A stretch of DNA of 64,000 nucleotides from Bog-532 sp963775825 (GTDB taxonomy: Bacteria; Actinomycetota; Actinomycetes; Streptosporangiales; Streptosporangiaceae): assembly GCA_963775825.1 (NCBI GenBank), contig CAVZKY010000043.1:248001-312000 (forward strand), given 5' to 3'. Every line of letters begins with the position of its first letter. Position 1 is the stretch's first letter. The notes under the pieces are model-generated. The model did not search any database, was not told the DNA's origin, and saw only the letters and a program-made list of their open reading frames with translations. A program made the translations under genes and the position numbers. Shown piece by piece: positions 52,864 through 62,852 of this stretch.

Positions 52864-53321
52864 ATGTCCCGCTGTCAGCGGCGCGCGCTCACCGCCGGCG
52901 TGCAGGCCGCCTGGGAGCTCGGCTCCGGACCACGGTCCGCCCTGGTCAGCTGGCTGGCCTTCACCATTACCTTTGCCGGCTGCGCGGGCTCACCTGCAGC
53001 ATCCGGGCTGGCAAGGGACCGGGCCGCAACATCAGCATCGGCGGCGAGCATCTGCATCACTACATGTGGGGAATCGGCGTGCCGTCCGGCGTCGGCGTGG
53101 TCGCCGTCCGCGGCGAGGAACGGCACCGCCGTCACCCCGCGGCCGCGGTCAGCTACGGCAGCGGCCTAGCGCTCATCGTGGATAAGTTCGCCCTGCTGCT
53201 CGACCTGAGGCACGTCTACTGGGCCAGGCAGGGCCGGATCTTGGTCGATATCGGCGTCGGCGGTATCGCCCTAACCGGGTCCTACTTCGCGGCGCTGCCG
53301 GTACTCCGCAGGAGGCGATGA
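52864..53321 (+). pseudogene. Integral membrane protein, frameshifted
   Basis: The first frame (ATG at 52864) gives RRALTAGVQAAWELGSGPRS, then ALVSWLAFTITFAGCAG. Near 52.99 kb coding shifts to IRAGKGPGRNISIGGEHLHH, YMWGIGVPSGVGVVAVRGEE, then SYGSGLALIVDKFALLLDLR, VYWARQGRILVDIGVGGIA and a final basic tail. The conserved HLHHYxWGI and KFALLLDLRxVYWA segments mark an actinobacterial membrane-protein family of unknown function. The start is uncertain (no good ribosome site). Confidence 0.65.
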
Positions 53322-53524
53322 ACTCGCTGGATCTCGCTCCTTACCCTGCCCGGCTGCGGGCTGGCCGGGAAATGCCCCGTGACCGTGCTCGAAATATCCG
53401 ATCATGTGCGCGAAAATAGCCGGGTGGCCCGGCGTCCGGGCAGCAACCGTGAGTTTCCGCGCGACCCGGGCGGTGTAAGGCCTGACGGCGGCATCGCCGT
53501 GACCGACGACACGAGGAGGCAGCG

Positions 53525-53893
53525 ATGCCAGGTGAGATCGTGCATATCGAGATCCCGGCGGACGACACGAAGCGGAGTCAGGAGTTCTGGGGCTCTTTGT
53601 TCGGGTGGCAGTTCCAGGCGAACCCCGGCCCGTTCGAGTACCTCACGACGCAGATTGGCGGGGAGCAGGGCGCGGCGATCACGAACATGGAGCCGGGCAA
53701 GCGCGGTACGCGGCCATACTTCGCGGTCGACGACATCAAGGCAGGCGCCGCGCGTGTGACGGAGCTCGGCGGGGAGGCAGCCGAGCCGATGCCGGTTCCG
53801 GCCATGGGCTGGTTCTCGGCCTGCAAGGACCCGCACGGGAACGAGTTCGGGCTCTGGCAGACCGACGCATCGGCCCCAGCCCCGACGCAGTAG
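53525..53893 (+). CDS. VOC family protein
   Basis: 122 residues; GAGGAGG lies just before the ATG. Two beta-alpha-beta-beta-beta modules: GEIVHIEIPADDTKRSQEFW, LFGWQFQANPGPFEYLTTQI, then PYFAVDDIKAGAARVTELGG and MGWFSACKDPHGNEFGLWQT. His near the start and Glu in NEFGLWQ are at the usual metal-ligand positions. Homologues are annotated as glyoxalase-like proteins of unknown substrate. Stands alone. Confidence 0.92.
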   Translation: MPGEIVHIEIPADDTKRSQEFWGSLFGWQFQANPGPFEYLTTQIGGEQGAAITNMEPGKRGTRPYFAVDDIKAGAARVTELGGEAAEPMPVPAMGWFSACKDPHGNEFGLWQTDASAPAPTQ

Positions 53894-54105
53894 ACCGGTG
53901 CAGCACAAAGGTCAGGCCTGCGCGGACGTCACGTTCTGTAGCGCACCTGCCTGCCGGTTGACGATCCGTATCCGCCTGCGCGAACCTCGGCTCGATGTCG
54001 ATCATGACGCTAGCCATCCGGATCTGGATGATATCTGCGGGAAGGCCAAGGACATTGCGACGTGTAGATCCCTGATCTGCGTCTGCTAGCCCACGTGCAT
54101 CTCCG

Positions 54106-54744
54106 CTAGTCGAACTCGGTTGGCAGCGCAGGATCACGATGGTGTGCCAGTGCCCGTTCGAGCTGGCGGTGATTAACGCGGCCGAGGGACAGTGGCGGCA
54201 GCGCATGGACGTTAAACCAGCCGACTTCCAGAGTCTCCAGCGCCGCTGGCGGCTGCACGGTGCCCTCGCGGCGGCAGAGGAAAAACAGCTTGTAGACGTG
54301 GACCGGGAGGGGCGGCGGATTGTGCTGGAGCTCACGGTCCCAGCAGGCGATCAACTTCACCGCTGAGCTGTGATGCCCGGTTTCCTCGAGAATCTCCCGG
54401 GTGACCGCGGCCGAGGGCGCGTCCCCGGGATCGGCCCAGCCACCCGGCAGCGACCACCGGCCGTCGGCCTTCTCGCGCATCAGCAGCACGCGTTCCTGAT
54501 CGTCGAAGATCGCGCCACGTACGTCGACCTTCGGCGTGGCGTAGCCGGTGTCACGGCCGAACTCGGCAGCGAACTCGTCAGCCGGCCGGCCGCTGAGCAC
54601 CGAGAGCAACTCGGCCGCCAGCCGGCTCACCTGCTGATACCGGTCCAGGTCATAGTCGCCAGCGGCGTACGTCAGCCCGTCCTGCGCAAGCGCAGCAAGC
54701 CTGATCCCGATCCGGCGCACCGCATCCGCAGCTGTCGTGGTCAC
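54106..54744 (-). CDS. NUDIX hydrolase with N-terminal helical domain
   Basis: 212 residues from the GTG at 54744. A -10-like GATAAT (54756-54751) ends six bases before it, so the message is probably leaderless; the frame extends to 54804 but only through this promoter. The N-terminal helical domain (about 5-65: AAAELLSVLSGRPADEF region) is the type found in ADP-ribose/phosphocholine-like NUDIX proteins. NUDIX box: GGWADPGDAPSAAVTREILE, then ETGH, with the first Glu replaced by Asp but REILEE intact. It should hydrolyse a nucleoside diphosphate-linked substrate. Confidence 0.88.
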   Translation of the reverse strand: MTTTAADAVRRIGIRLAALAQDGLTYAAGDYDLDRYQQVSRLAAELLSVLSGRPADEFAAEFGRDTGYATPKVDVRGAIFDDQERVLLMREKADGRWSLPGGWADPGDAPSAAVTREILEETGHHSSAVKLIACWDRELQHNPPPLPVHVYKLFFLCRREGTVQPPAALETLEVGWFNVHALPPLSLGRVNHRQLERALAHHRDPALPTEFD

Positions 54745-54804
54745 CCAGGCATTATCGCTTGCGCCTGCATCGCGGCAACGGCACCCAGCGCTGTGCGTCA
54801 TCAC

Positions 54805-55339
54805 CGGCGGGCCAGCGCAGCCGGCAAATCGCGCGGTCAGGGCGCTGGCTGCGACACGAGGCTGCGGAGAGCCCGTCAGCCGCCGCCTATCTCAGGTACC
54901 GCTGCGCGAAGGGATCATGCCATCGTCACATTTGACCGAATCCATCACGCTGAGTGACGGCCAAGGTTAAGGCGAACGCGCGCGGAGCCGCCGTCGATCT
55001 GTGTGGCCGCGGTATCCGCGGCGCTTATCAGATGCGGCGCGCAGATCCGGTCGATCTGGTGTCGGGGGATGGCTCGTTGACGCGACCGCGACGCGCGCTC
55101 ATGCCTGATGAGCGAGCGTTACACGGAGGGCGCCGTTAGGTTCCGCCGCGTGACGCCAGCGCTGCCCTTTCGCTAGTTTCATTAGCTCCAATTAGTGCCA
55201 TGCCTGATATGTGACCTGACTTTTGTCGCCGACCGGGGGTTCGCTGAGGCGCAGGTTTGTGAGCTGTGGGTTTGCGAGTGGAGACCCGCGGATCTGCGCA
55301 CTAACCGGTGTCCGTAGTCTCGTCTTGACGCACTCGCGC
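54805..55339. other. Region between NUDIX and the large membrane protein
   Basis: About 535 bases. Only the minus-strand frame 55192-55485 (listed separately) looks at all protein-like. No terminator or repeat seen. Confidence 0.4.
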
Positions 55340-55485
55340 TCATCGAATGACCAGAAGGTGAGCACTAGCTTGAGAAGAGTCCGGTAGCCGCTTCGTTGGG
55401 AGAGGGCCGGGTCTGTCCGGTCGGCGAGATACTGGTGGCTTAGTCCGCTCCACAGCTCCGCCGCCAGCCATGCCGCTATTGGCAT
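55192..55485 (-). CDS. Possible small protein overlapping the large membrane gene
   Basis: 97-residue frame starting with ATG at 55485, inside the 3' end of the large gene (overlap 146 bases, different frame). It reads more protein-like than the large gene's own last 45 residues (AAWLAAELWSGLSHQYLADR, then LKLVLTFWSFDERECVKTRL). It may be a separate overlapping gene, or the true C-terminus reached by a frameshift near 55.49 kb. No ribosome site is evident. Confidence 0.3.
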   Translation of the reverse strand: MPIAAWLAAELWSGLSHQYLADRTDPALSQRSGYRTLLKLVLTFWSFDERECVKTRLRTPVSAQIRGSPLANPQLTNLRLSEPPVGDKSQVTYQAWH

Positions 55486-58400
55486 CTACCGCCCGTAAGG
55501 ACCGGATGAGGCTGACGGTGATCACGGTGTTCTCCGGAGCTCCGTATTCCTCAGCATCGACGACACCTGACGCCTGACGAACCGCGGTTGCGCGCAGCGC
55601 ATGTGACCGTACGTCCCGTTCGATCGCCCCGAACTCCGCGTCGTCCCAGTCACGGACCTGCTCCTCTCCGACTTTCAGTCGGACGCTGATCCTCGCAGTG
55701 GCTGCACGGCCAGAGGCGACGGTCAGCAGCGCGTGCCAGACGCCTCCGTACGGGTCACCGTTCTGGGGCAAGGCGGTACGCAGCGCGGGCCGCAGGGCGT
55801 TGAGCACGTCGAGCAGCACGCCCGGTCGGTCCTGGGATCTCACGCGGACCCGCAGCAGTGGATCGGGCCCGATCTTGCCGAGCTGTGCGGTGGTCTGCCA
55901 TTCGTCGACCGCGACGGTCACACCCGCGCCAGGCAGCTTTTTGGCGAGCATGTCCGCGACGCGAAGATTGTCGTGAGAGACGGTCTGATGGCACAGCATC
56001 AGCAGCACCGTCGTTCCGTGCAGCAGCGCGTGCGAGATTGCTGCGAGCCGGAGGCCCGGCGCCCAGTCCGCGATCGCGTCGAGAATCGCGTGCTCCAGCC
56101 CTGCGTGGGCGCCGGCGCAGATGGCGAGCACCCGCCACGACCCGCCGGAGTGATCCGTCATAGAAACCACGTCCAGTTCGTTGGCAAGCACCAGCCGCCC
56201 GCTGCCCGCAACCGGGGGCGAGCCGCCGACCGGGAGTTCGTGCAGCGAACCTTGCGAGCTGGTACGCACCAGCACCCGCAACGCGGAGCTGTCAGAGGCC
56301 AGACGGGAGCGGAGCTCGCGTAGGAAAGGGCCGAGCAGCCTGATCTCCTCATCCAGTAGCCCAAAGCGGAACCGGGACCATGCGCATTGACGTGATGGTC
56401 CCTCAGCTGCTGGGGGTGGGGCGGGAAGCTGCGTGTCATGCAGGAACAGCCCGGCAGTGGCCGCGCAGTGCAACGTGGCGAGCAGCGCGTGTTCCCGAAG
56501 TGCCGTGAACGCCAGCGGCACTCCCACCCAGACGTCGACTGGGGCGCGGCTTTCGTCGGTGGCCGGCAACCGGTGCGGGTCGATCGGGATCGGAACGCCG
56601 CCCGGCGGAGGCCAGTCTCGTGGCGGCTCGCGGAACACCAGGAATGTGAGTGCCGCCTGTGCGGTGCCCGACCGGAGCAGTGCGAGCAGGTTCGGCGGCC
56701 ACTGGGCAAGCGCCGGCTCGGTGACCGCGGCCTCGGCCTCCTCCGCCTCCTCGATCACCGCCCGGTTGGGGGAGAGTCGTGCTGGCTCTGCAGACTCGAA
56801 GGATTTAAGTTCCGTCCGCCTCGCCCGCAATCGCGCGGTGAACGCCGCTGCCCGGCCAAGTTGCCCCCGGCTGTGGATGGCCGTTCCGAGCAGCCGGTGC
56901 AAGGACGGCTCCAGCGGTTGTTCGGTGGGCCGGTCGGGGTGCTCCCAGATGACGTAGGCGTGTGCTTCGCGGCCGGTGACAAGCGCGCTGCCCGTGGTGG
57001 ACCGCCACCACTCGGCATGCAGCACGCCTGCTCGCGCATATCCCAGACCCTCCTCGGTGCGTAATAGGCGCACCGGACGGGCGTTGGCGCCCGCCCCTGG
57101 CGCGATGGGTCCCCATGTCAGCGTGATCACGAACCAGGTCTGCAAGACGAACAAGACCACGGTCGCGACGATCGGCGTCCAGCCGGTCACCGTGAATGCG
57201 AACAGGATGGCCAAGACGATAGTGGGCAGCAGCGACGCCACGATCAAGGCTGTGCCCGCGAAGGACAAGCATCCGCGCAGCGTCGACCGGTCAGGTACCT
57301 CAATCCGGCCGAACTGGATGACCGAGAACAAGGTGAGCGCGCTCGCCAATGCCTCTGCGCTCGGCGACGTCGATATCTCACGTGCCGCCAGCCGGTGCAC
57401 CACGAAGAAGGTGAGCACCACCAGCATGAGCAGCGCGCTCATCAGCCCGGAAAACCGGGCGACCGAGCCGAACCTCGCGTCCGGCACGTGCACGGGGACG
57501 TTGATCCGCGCGCTCGTGGGGGTCACGCGCTGGCTGACGTTTTCTGTGTGCACCACGCGGCTGTCGAGCCGCCGGGGACCGGGTGAGCCCGTTACAGTGC
57601 GCCGCAGTAGCGGGCTGGTGATCCAGTCGCCTGGGTTGAGAGCGGCGCCGGGGCGAGCCCACCCATCCCATATCGAACACAGTCGGTCGATGTTGCCTTT
57701 CTCTTGCTCAGCGCCGACTCCGGTGGTGATAGCGACAAGTGCCTCTCGCAGCGCCGCTAGCCGGTATCTGGCTACATCCGTAGCCTCGTCGAGCTCCTCG
57801 CCGGCCACGGCGAGCAGGTCATCAGGGCTGCCGGAGCGCACCCTGGTCGGCACCACAGAATGCCAGCGCAGGGCCTCGGCCAGCGCGTCCACCTTCACCA
57901 GCGCGAGGTCCGCGAGCGCCCGCCGGACCGCGTGGTCAAGGGGTTGCTGGACTCGGAGCTGCCCGACCAGCTCGTCGAGCTGCGACACCGCCGGGAGCGG
58001 CCCGGACCGAATCCACAGGCCCCGTCCCGGCAGGACAGTGCGCTCCGCGTCTATGGTGACCTCGTCGGGGAGCTGGATCTGGACCTGGCGGTCGGCATCT
58101 GCCAACGGAAGCAGCAGGTCAAGCCGGAGCTGCGCTCGTGGCTGCAGCAACGCCAGAAGGCGCAGCGGCCCCAGCCGGCGCAGCCAGCGAGGGTAGCTGT
58201 GTGTCAAGGACAGCCGCCTAGGCGGCGCGGTGACGTTTAGTGCTATGGGAGAGTGGGGCCGGTCCACGCCGATCACTACAACGACCGCGCCGGTCAACGC
58301 GTCGATGATCTGCGTGATCCGGTCCGCCGCGATGCCCGCCAGCGGGGACGGCGGGGACTGCGCGGACTGCGGGTCGGGGATCCACGGCAGCAACAGGTCG

Positions 58401-59011
58401 TTCAGCCGCCGCGTCGCCGTCGCGAACCGCCCGTTCTGGGGTCCGGTCGTGGCTGGTGAGTCACCGGTATCCTCGCTCAGCAGCCGGAACAAGGCCGCGG
58501 CCAGTAGCAGCCGTTGATCACGCCCCGCCGCGGGCCGCTGTACCGAGGCGCCGGGTGTGTCGGAGACCGGCAACCGGGCGAACGCGAAATTCACGATGAT
58601 CTCGGCAAGCGCGGCTGCGACCTGATGCCGGACATCGGCCTGCGGAACCGGTGACAGATCGGTGCCATGCGCGTCGGTGACGGTGAGCGTGCCATCTTCC
58701 TGGTGACCTGTGTCCGGATTGCCTCGCGTGAGCGTGAGGACCGGCAGCCACATCAGCCCGGTCTGCTCGCGGAACGCCTCATGCGTGATCCGGTCCAGGT
58801 CGAGGTCGAACCGGATCGTGGTCTCCACCGCATCAGACCGGCTCACGTCGAGTATCTCGGTCGTGGTGCCGATCCACTCGTCATTGGCGAGCAGGTATAG
58901 CAGCTCACGACCGCGCCGTGAGTCGGTGCTGTAATGCGAGTCCTGCCAGTAGAACTCTTCGAGCGTGACCCGCGGGATGATCGTGAGCAGCCGGGTGGCT
59001 ATCGAGTTCAC
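55340..59011 (-). CDS. Large membrane protein with C-terminal ACT-like modules, undescribed architecture
   Basis: About 1,223 residues from the GTG at 59011; an ATG at 59053 has no ribosome site. Layout by residue numbered from 59053: a soluble N-terminal part of 520 residues rich in beta strands (LEEFYWQDSHYSTDSRRGRE; DEVTIDAERTVLPGRGLWIR), then four hydrophobic helices (534-554, 567-582, 597-620, 625-648). A second soluble part of about 300 residues follows (YVIWEHPDRP, LDEEIRLLGPFLRELRSRLA). The C-terminus holds two ACT-like units: WRVLAICAGAHAGLEHAILD (972-1025) and LLRVRVRSQDRPGVLLDVLN (1066-1150). ACT modules bind small ligands. No catalytic motif seen. Single gene, no obvious partner. 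Confidence 0.72.
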   Translation of the reverse strand: MNSIATRLLTIIPRVTLEEFYWQDSHYSTDSRRGRELLYLLANDEWIGTTTEILDVSRSDAVETTIRFDLDLDRITHEAFREQTGLMWLPVLTLTRGNPDTGHQEDGTLTVTDAHGTDLSPVPQADVRHQVAAALAEIIVNFAFARLPVSDTPGASVQRPAAGRDQRLLLAAALFRLLSEDTGDSPATTGPQNGRFATATRRLNDLLLPWIPDPQSAQSPPSPLAGIAADRITQIIDALTGAVVVVIGVDRPHSPIALNVTAPPRRLSLTHSYPRWLRRLGPLRLLALLQPRAQLRLDLLLPLADADRQVQIQLPDEVTIDAERTVLPGRGLWIRSGPLPAVSQLDELVGQLRVQQPLDHAVRRALADLALVKVDALAEALRWHSVVPTRVRSGSPDDLLAVAGEELDEATDVARYRLAALREALVAITTGVGAEQEKGNIDRLCSIWDGWARPGAALNPGDWITSPLLRRTVTGSPGPRRLDSRVVHTENVSQRVTPTSARINVPVHVPDARFGSVARFSGLMSALLMLVVLTFFVVHRLAAREISTSPSAEALASALTLFSVIQFGRIEVPDRSTLRGCLSFAGTALIVASLLPTIVLAILFAFTVTGWTPIVATVVLFVLQTWFVITLTWGPIAPGAGANARPVRLLRTEEGLGYARAGVLHAEWWRSTTGSALVTGREAHAYVIWEHPDRPTEQPLEPSLHRLLGTAIHSRGQLGRAAAFTARLRARRTELKSFESAEPARLSPNRAVIEEAEEAEAAVTEPALAQWPPNLLALLRSGTAQAALTFLVFREPPRDWPPPGGVPIPIDPHRLPATDESRAPVDVWVGVPLAFTALREHALLATLHCAATAGLFLHDTQLPAPPPAAEGPSRQCAWSRFRFGLLDEEIRLLGPFLRELRSRLASDSSALRVLVRTSSQGSLHELPVGGSPPVAGSGRLVLANELDVVSMTDHSGGSWRVLAICAGAHAGLEHAILDAIADWAPGLRLAAISHALLHGTTVLLMLCHQTVSHDNLRVADMLAKKLPGAGVTVAVDEWQTTAQLGKIGPDPLLRVRVRSQDRPGVLLDVLNALRPALRTALPQNGDPYGGVWHALLTVASGRAATARISVRLKVGEEQVRDWDDAEFGAIERDVRSHALRATAVRQASGVVDAEEYGAPENTVITVSLIRSLRAVDANSGMAGGGAVERTKPPVSRRPDRPGPLPTKRLPDSSQASAHLLVIR

Positions 59012-59292
59012 GGCCGGGCGACCTCTTCGCTGCGGACTCACCAGTAACCGCATCGGGCATAAGGTAGTCGATTCTCGTGCGGCAAGGGAAACATTCGGCC
59101 GGTTCGCCGGCCAGCTGGGCGCCTTGATCCCGGGCGTGATGGCCCGGCGGGGCTGCCGTGATGACGGTGAGGTTCAGTGTCCGATGCCGTGCCGGGCTGG
59201 CCTGGTGGCGAACGGCGATAGCGCACAGCCGGCACCGGTCGCCTTCGCGCTTGGCTACAAGCCGCGGTCGTCGCGCTGTTATGCGTGGCGGC

Positions 59293-61932
59293 TCAGGGCG
59301 CCGGGGTGCGGCGCTGGTCCCGGACGATGGCGACCGCCTCCCGCTGGGTGAGGCCGGAGCCGGCGGAGAACGCCTGATCGAACCGGCTGCCGCCTAGCCT
59401 GTGGCGGACCCGGGCCACCAGCTCGCCCTCTACCCGCCGCAGGTTCGGCCACGCTGGTAGGCCGACCCGCTGGCGCAGGCCCTCAGCTGCGCCTTCCAGC
59501 AGCGCCGCCCGGTCCGGGTCGCCGTCCGCGAAGGCCAGCTGGGCGTACCCGGCCAGGCAGAGGGTCACAAACGGGATGCTGCGGGCCGCCATGCTCAGGT
59601 CCAGCGCCTCATCCAGCAGCGGCCGGGCCTCATCGAGCCTGCCCCGCAGGACAGCCAGGATGCCCAGCTGCACCCGGGGGCCCGCGGCGAGCCAGTCACC
59701 GCCGATTCGGTCAGCCAGGTCACGCGCCTCACGCAGGTGCGGCAGCGCATCGTCGTAGCGGCTCAGCGCCATCTCCAGGGAGCCGGTGGTGAACGCGGCC
59801 ATCCCCATGAAGACGGGCTCATCCTGGCCTCGGAGCTCCTCCAGCGAGATCGCCGCCTCCCGCAGAGCCCCGTCAAAGTCACCGGCGATCGGCAAGGTCC
59901 ATGCCATCGCCAGCTGGGCCACCGCGTGCAGGAAGGGGTCGGAGATCCCGGCCAGCAGCGGCGCCAGGCGCTGGCGGGCCGCCAGCGTCGCCGCGTCGTC
60001 CGCGACGTCGTCGGCGAGCACCGTCGCCGCCCAGGCCAGCTCGGCCCGGGCTTGCGGGTCCAGCGTGCCGGCCGGGGGAAGCAGCTGCTTCACCCAGGAC
60101 CAGGCCTCGCGCTCATGGTCCTCCTGCGTCCAGAACAGCCACAGGGCCCGGAACAGGTGCGGCAGTGGCCCAGGGTCGCTGGCCAGGTACCAGCGCACCG
60201 CGGCGGCCAGGTTGCCCGTCTCGGCCTGCAGCCGCTCCAGCCACTGGCTCTCGCCGGGGCTGCGCAGCGGCCGGTCCGCCTGCTCGGCTAGCGCCCGGTA
60301 GTACCCGGCGTGCCGCCGCCCCACCTGGTCGGCGTCGGGCCGGGCCGCGAGCCGCTCGGCCACGAACTCCCGGACGGTCTCCAGCATCCGCGACCGGGAC
60401 CCGAGCCCGGTACTGTCGAGGTAGACCAGGCTGTGCCGGGCCAGCGCCTCCGACAGCTCCAGCGCCCGGCCCTCATCCAGGCCCGCCACCTGGGCCACGG
60501 CCTGGATGGTCCAGCCGTCGGCGAACACCGCCGCGATCTCCAGCAGCGACCGCTCGGGATCATCCAGCAGGCCTACGCTCCATTGCACCGTGGCCCGCAG
60601 GGTGCGCTGCCGCCCAGGAAGGTCCACCGCGCCGGTGCCGAGCGCATCCAGCGAGGCCACCAGCCGGTCCAGCAGCGCGGGCGGGTCCAGCAGCCGGGTG
60701 CGGGCGGCGGCCAGCTCAATGGCCAGCGGCAGCCCCTCCAGCCGCCGGCAGATCTCGGCCACCGCCGCCGCGTTGCCCTCGGTCAGCGCAAACCCGGGCC
60801 GCACCGCGCGGGCCCGGTCCACGAACAGCGCCACCGCCGGCGAGGCCGCCACCTCCGCGACCGAGGCAGCACCCGAACCGGCGGGCAGCGGCAGCGGCGG
60901 CACCGGGTACTCCCGCTCGGCCCGCAATCCTAGCGCCGTGCGGCTGGTGGCCAAGATCGCCAGCTGCGGGCAGCGGGCCAGCAGCTCGCCCAGGCCGGGA
61001 GCGGCCTGGACCACCTGCTCCAGGTTGTCCAGGATCAGCAGCCAGGCGCCGTCGCCAAACGTTTCGGCCAGCACCTGCAACGGGGAGTCCGTCCGTGCCA
61101 GGTCGGCGCCCGCCGCCCGGCCGATGGCGGGCAGGACCAGCCCGGGATCGGTGACGGCCTCCAGCGGCACCAGCACGGTGCCCGCGCCGAACCGGTCCCG
61201 CAGCCGGCCGCCCACCGCCACCGCCAGCCGGGTCTTGCCGACTCCGCCCGGCCCGGTCAGCGTCACCAGCCGCACCCCGGGCCGCCCGAGCAGCCTGGCC
61301 ACCTCGCCGATGGTCCGCTCCCGGCCGATCAGCGACGTCGTGCTCGCCGGCAGCCGGCCAGGGCCGCGCGGCCCGCCCGGCGGTAGCGGCTGTGCGGGTG
61401 CGGCCCGAGCCGCCCCACTGGCAGTGAACCGCTCGCTCAGCAGCACCGCCAGGTCATCGCGGACCAGCCAGGCCCAGCTCGGCGGGAGTACGGAAATGAC
61501 GGTAGGAAGCCGAGGCCTCATCCTCGATGCGGGCCAGCAGATCGGCCAGCCCGGACTCGCGGTCCGGCGCCGGCGCCTTGACGTACAGCAGCCGCGGCAG
61601 CCCGGCCGACAGCTCGAACTCCTCCTCCAGGCCCGAGACATGCGCGCCCGGGGCGGGCTGCCCGTACCGCTGCCAGTACAGCCCGATGAACACATCGCTT
61701 TGCGCCAGGTACCGCTGGTACACCTCCCGCGGCGGGTACGGCCGCGCCCCCAGCTCGAACATCACCGGGGTCAGCCGCAACGCCGAGATCGCGCGCGCGA
61801 CAGCTCGCCGCTCCTCGGCCAGCTCACCCAGCGTAGAACTCACGAACACCCGCACACGGCGGTCCGGAGTCCGGATGACCGCCTCATCCGGCCGACCCGC
61901 GCTAGCCGCTCGCCCCTGATCAGGGCCCACCA
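59293..61932 (-). pseudogene. DUF4062-STAND ATPase-TPR protein, one frameshift
   Basis: N-terminal DUF4062 (RVRVFVSSTLGELAEERRAV, PVMFELGARPYPPREVYQRY, LAQSDVFIGLYWQRYG, YRHFRTPAEL) ends in one frame at 61454. The next frame takes up at about 61.49 kb (AWLVRDDLAVLLSERF) and continues with STTSLIGRERTIGEVARLLG, Walker A TLTGPGGVGKTRLAVAV, Walker B WLLILDNLEQVVQ, RLEGLPLAIELAAARTRLL, and TPR helices to LTQREAVAIVRDQRR. About 870 residues if joined. Such STAND proteins are sensors or regulators; DUF4062 is TIR-like in fold family. The start is uncertain (GTG near 61932). One indel only, so a sequence error is possible. Confidence 0.78.
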
Positions 61933-62621
61933 CGCAAGTCTGCAACCAGCCACCCCGGCCAGCAACCCCAACAGGCATCCAACCCCTCAGCCAGCACCGG
62001 CGGTCCCAGCCGGCCAAGTGCTCAACGCGCCGCCACCCGGCCACGGTCACCGACTGCCACCTCAAAGGCCACTCCAACCGCCTATCCGCGATACCAGAGC
62101 AGGTCGCCGGACCCGGTCGATGCCATACATAACGCCGTGACCTGGGCGCATTCCTCATCAGACCCCCAAGCTCAGGCTGCGCGCCGAGTCGGCAGGGAGG
62201 ATTGCAATCAATCGGCCACGGGTTGTTGGTCACATTCTGTTCTCGCCACCGCGGCCTCAATCGCTGGCCAAGAACGAGCGCGAAGTGTTCTCGCAACTGA
62301 TCAGCCGTGAACGGCAAGTCGGCGTCATCGCGACCGCGGCCGGGACGGCCGCGGCCCAGGCCAGCAGGCCGCAGGTGAGGGCGGCCAACCTCTGGTAGAG
62401 CCCGCACGCGTAGCCGATCTGTGAATTACAGAGGCTGTTCGCGGTGATCGAGCACCTGGTAGTGCGCGGACCGTCGGTTGAAGTCCGTGAACACCGCCTG
62501 TGCCGGGAACGGCGCATGTTCCCTTCTGTGTCGCCGGCGCCGAGATCGCATGCTTCGTGCGACGACACCTCATCCCTGCGGCGTGATGCTCGCTGGACAA
62601 GCCCGGTTGGAGGGAGGATCG
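61933..62621. other. Region without intact gene
   Basis: About 690 bases. A minus-strand run RLAALTCGLLAWAAA (about 62345-62395) looks like a scrap of a transposase or membrane protein but has no context. Nothing else supportable. Confidence 0.3.
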
Positions 62622-62852
62622 GTGAAGGCCTGCCACGAAGCCATCAACGACGGTGAGGGTCTGGTGCATCAATGGCGGGTGACCCAGCTCACGCGTCTGG
62701 GGATCCCCGGGCCGCTGGCGCAGGCCGAGGCCGATCACGCCGGCTGGCATCAGATCGCCCGACTGGTCCAGCGCGGGCGAGCGGATATTACCGCGCGGCC
62801 GACTTCTACCTGCGTGACGACCCCGCCCGCGACCCCGAAGTCGCGCTGCTGA
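62622..62852 (+). pseudogene. Small protein gene joined out of frame to a hydrolase copy
   Basis: A GTG start with GGAGG seven bases upstream opens VHQWRVTQLTRLGIPGPLAQ, then ADHAGWHQIARLVQRG. This is the start of a small actinobacterial protein whose members usually continue CPPxLALRI. Here it breaks off after RG (about 62777) and runs into the hydrolase copy in a wrong frame. It marks a recombination junction. Confidence 0.6.

Noticed and set aside
59901..61154. 417-codon plus-strand frame opposite the STAND gene
   Set aside because: Extreme Pro/Ala/Arg composition typical of an antisense shadow.
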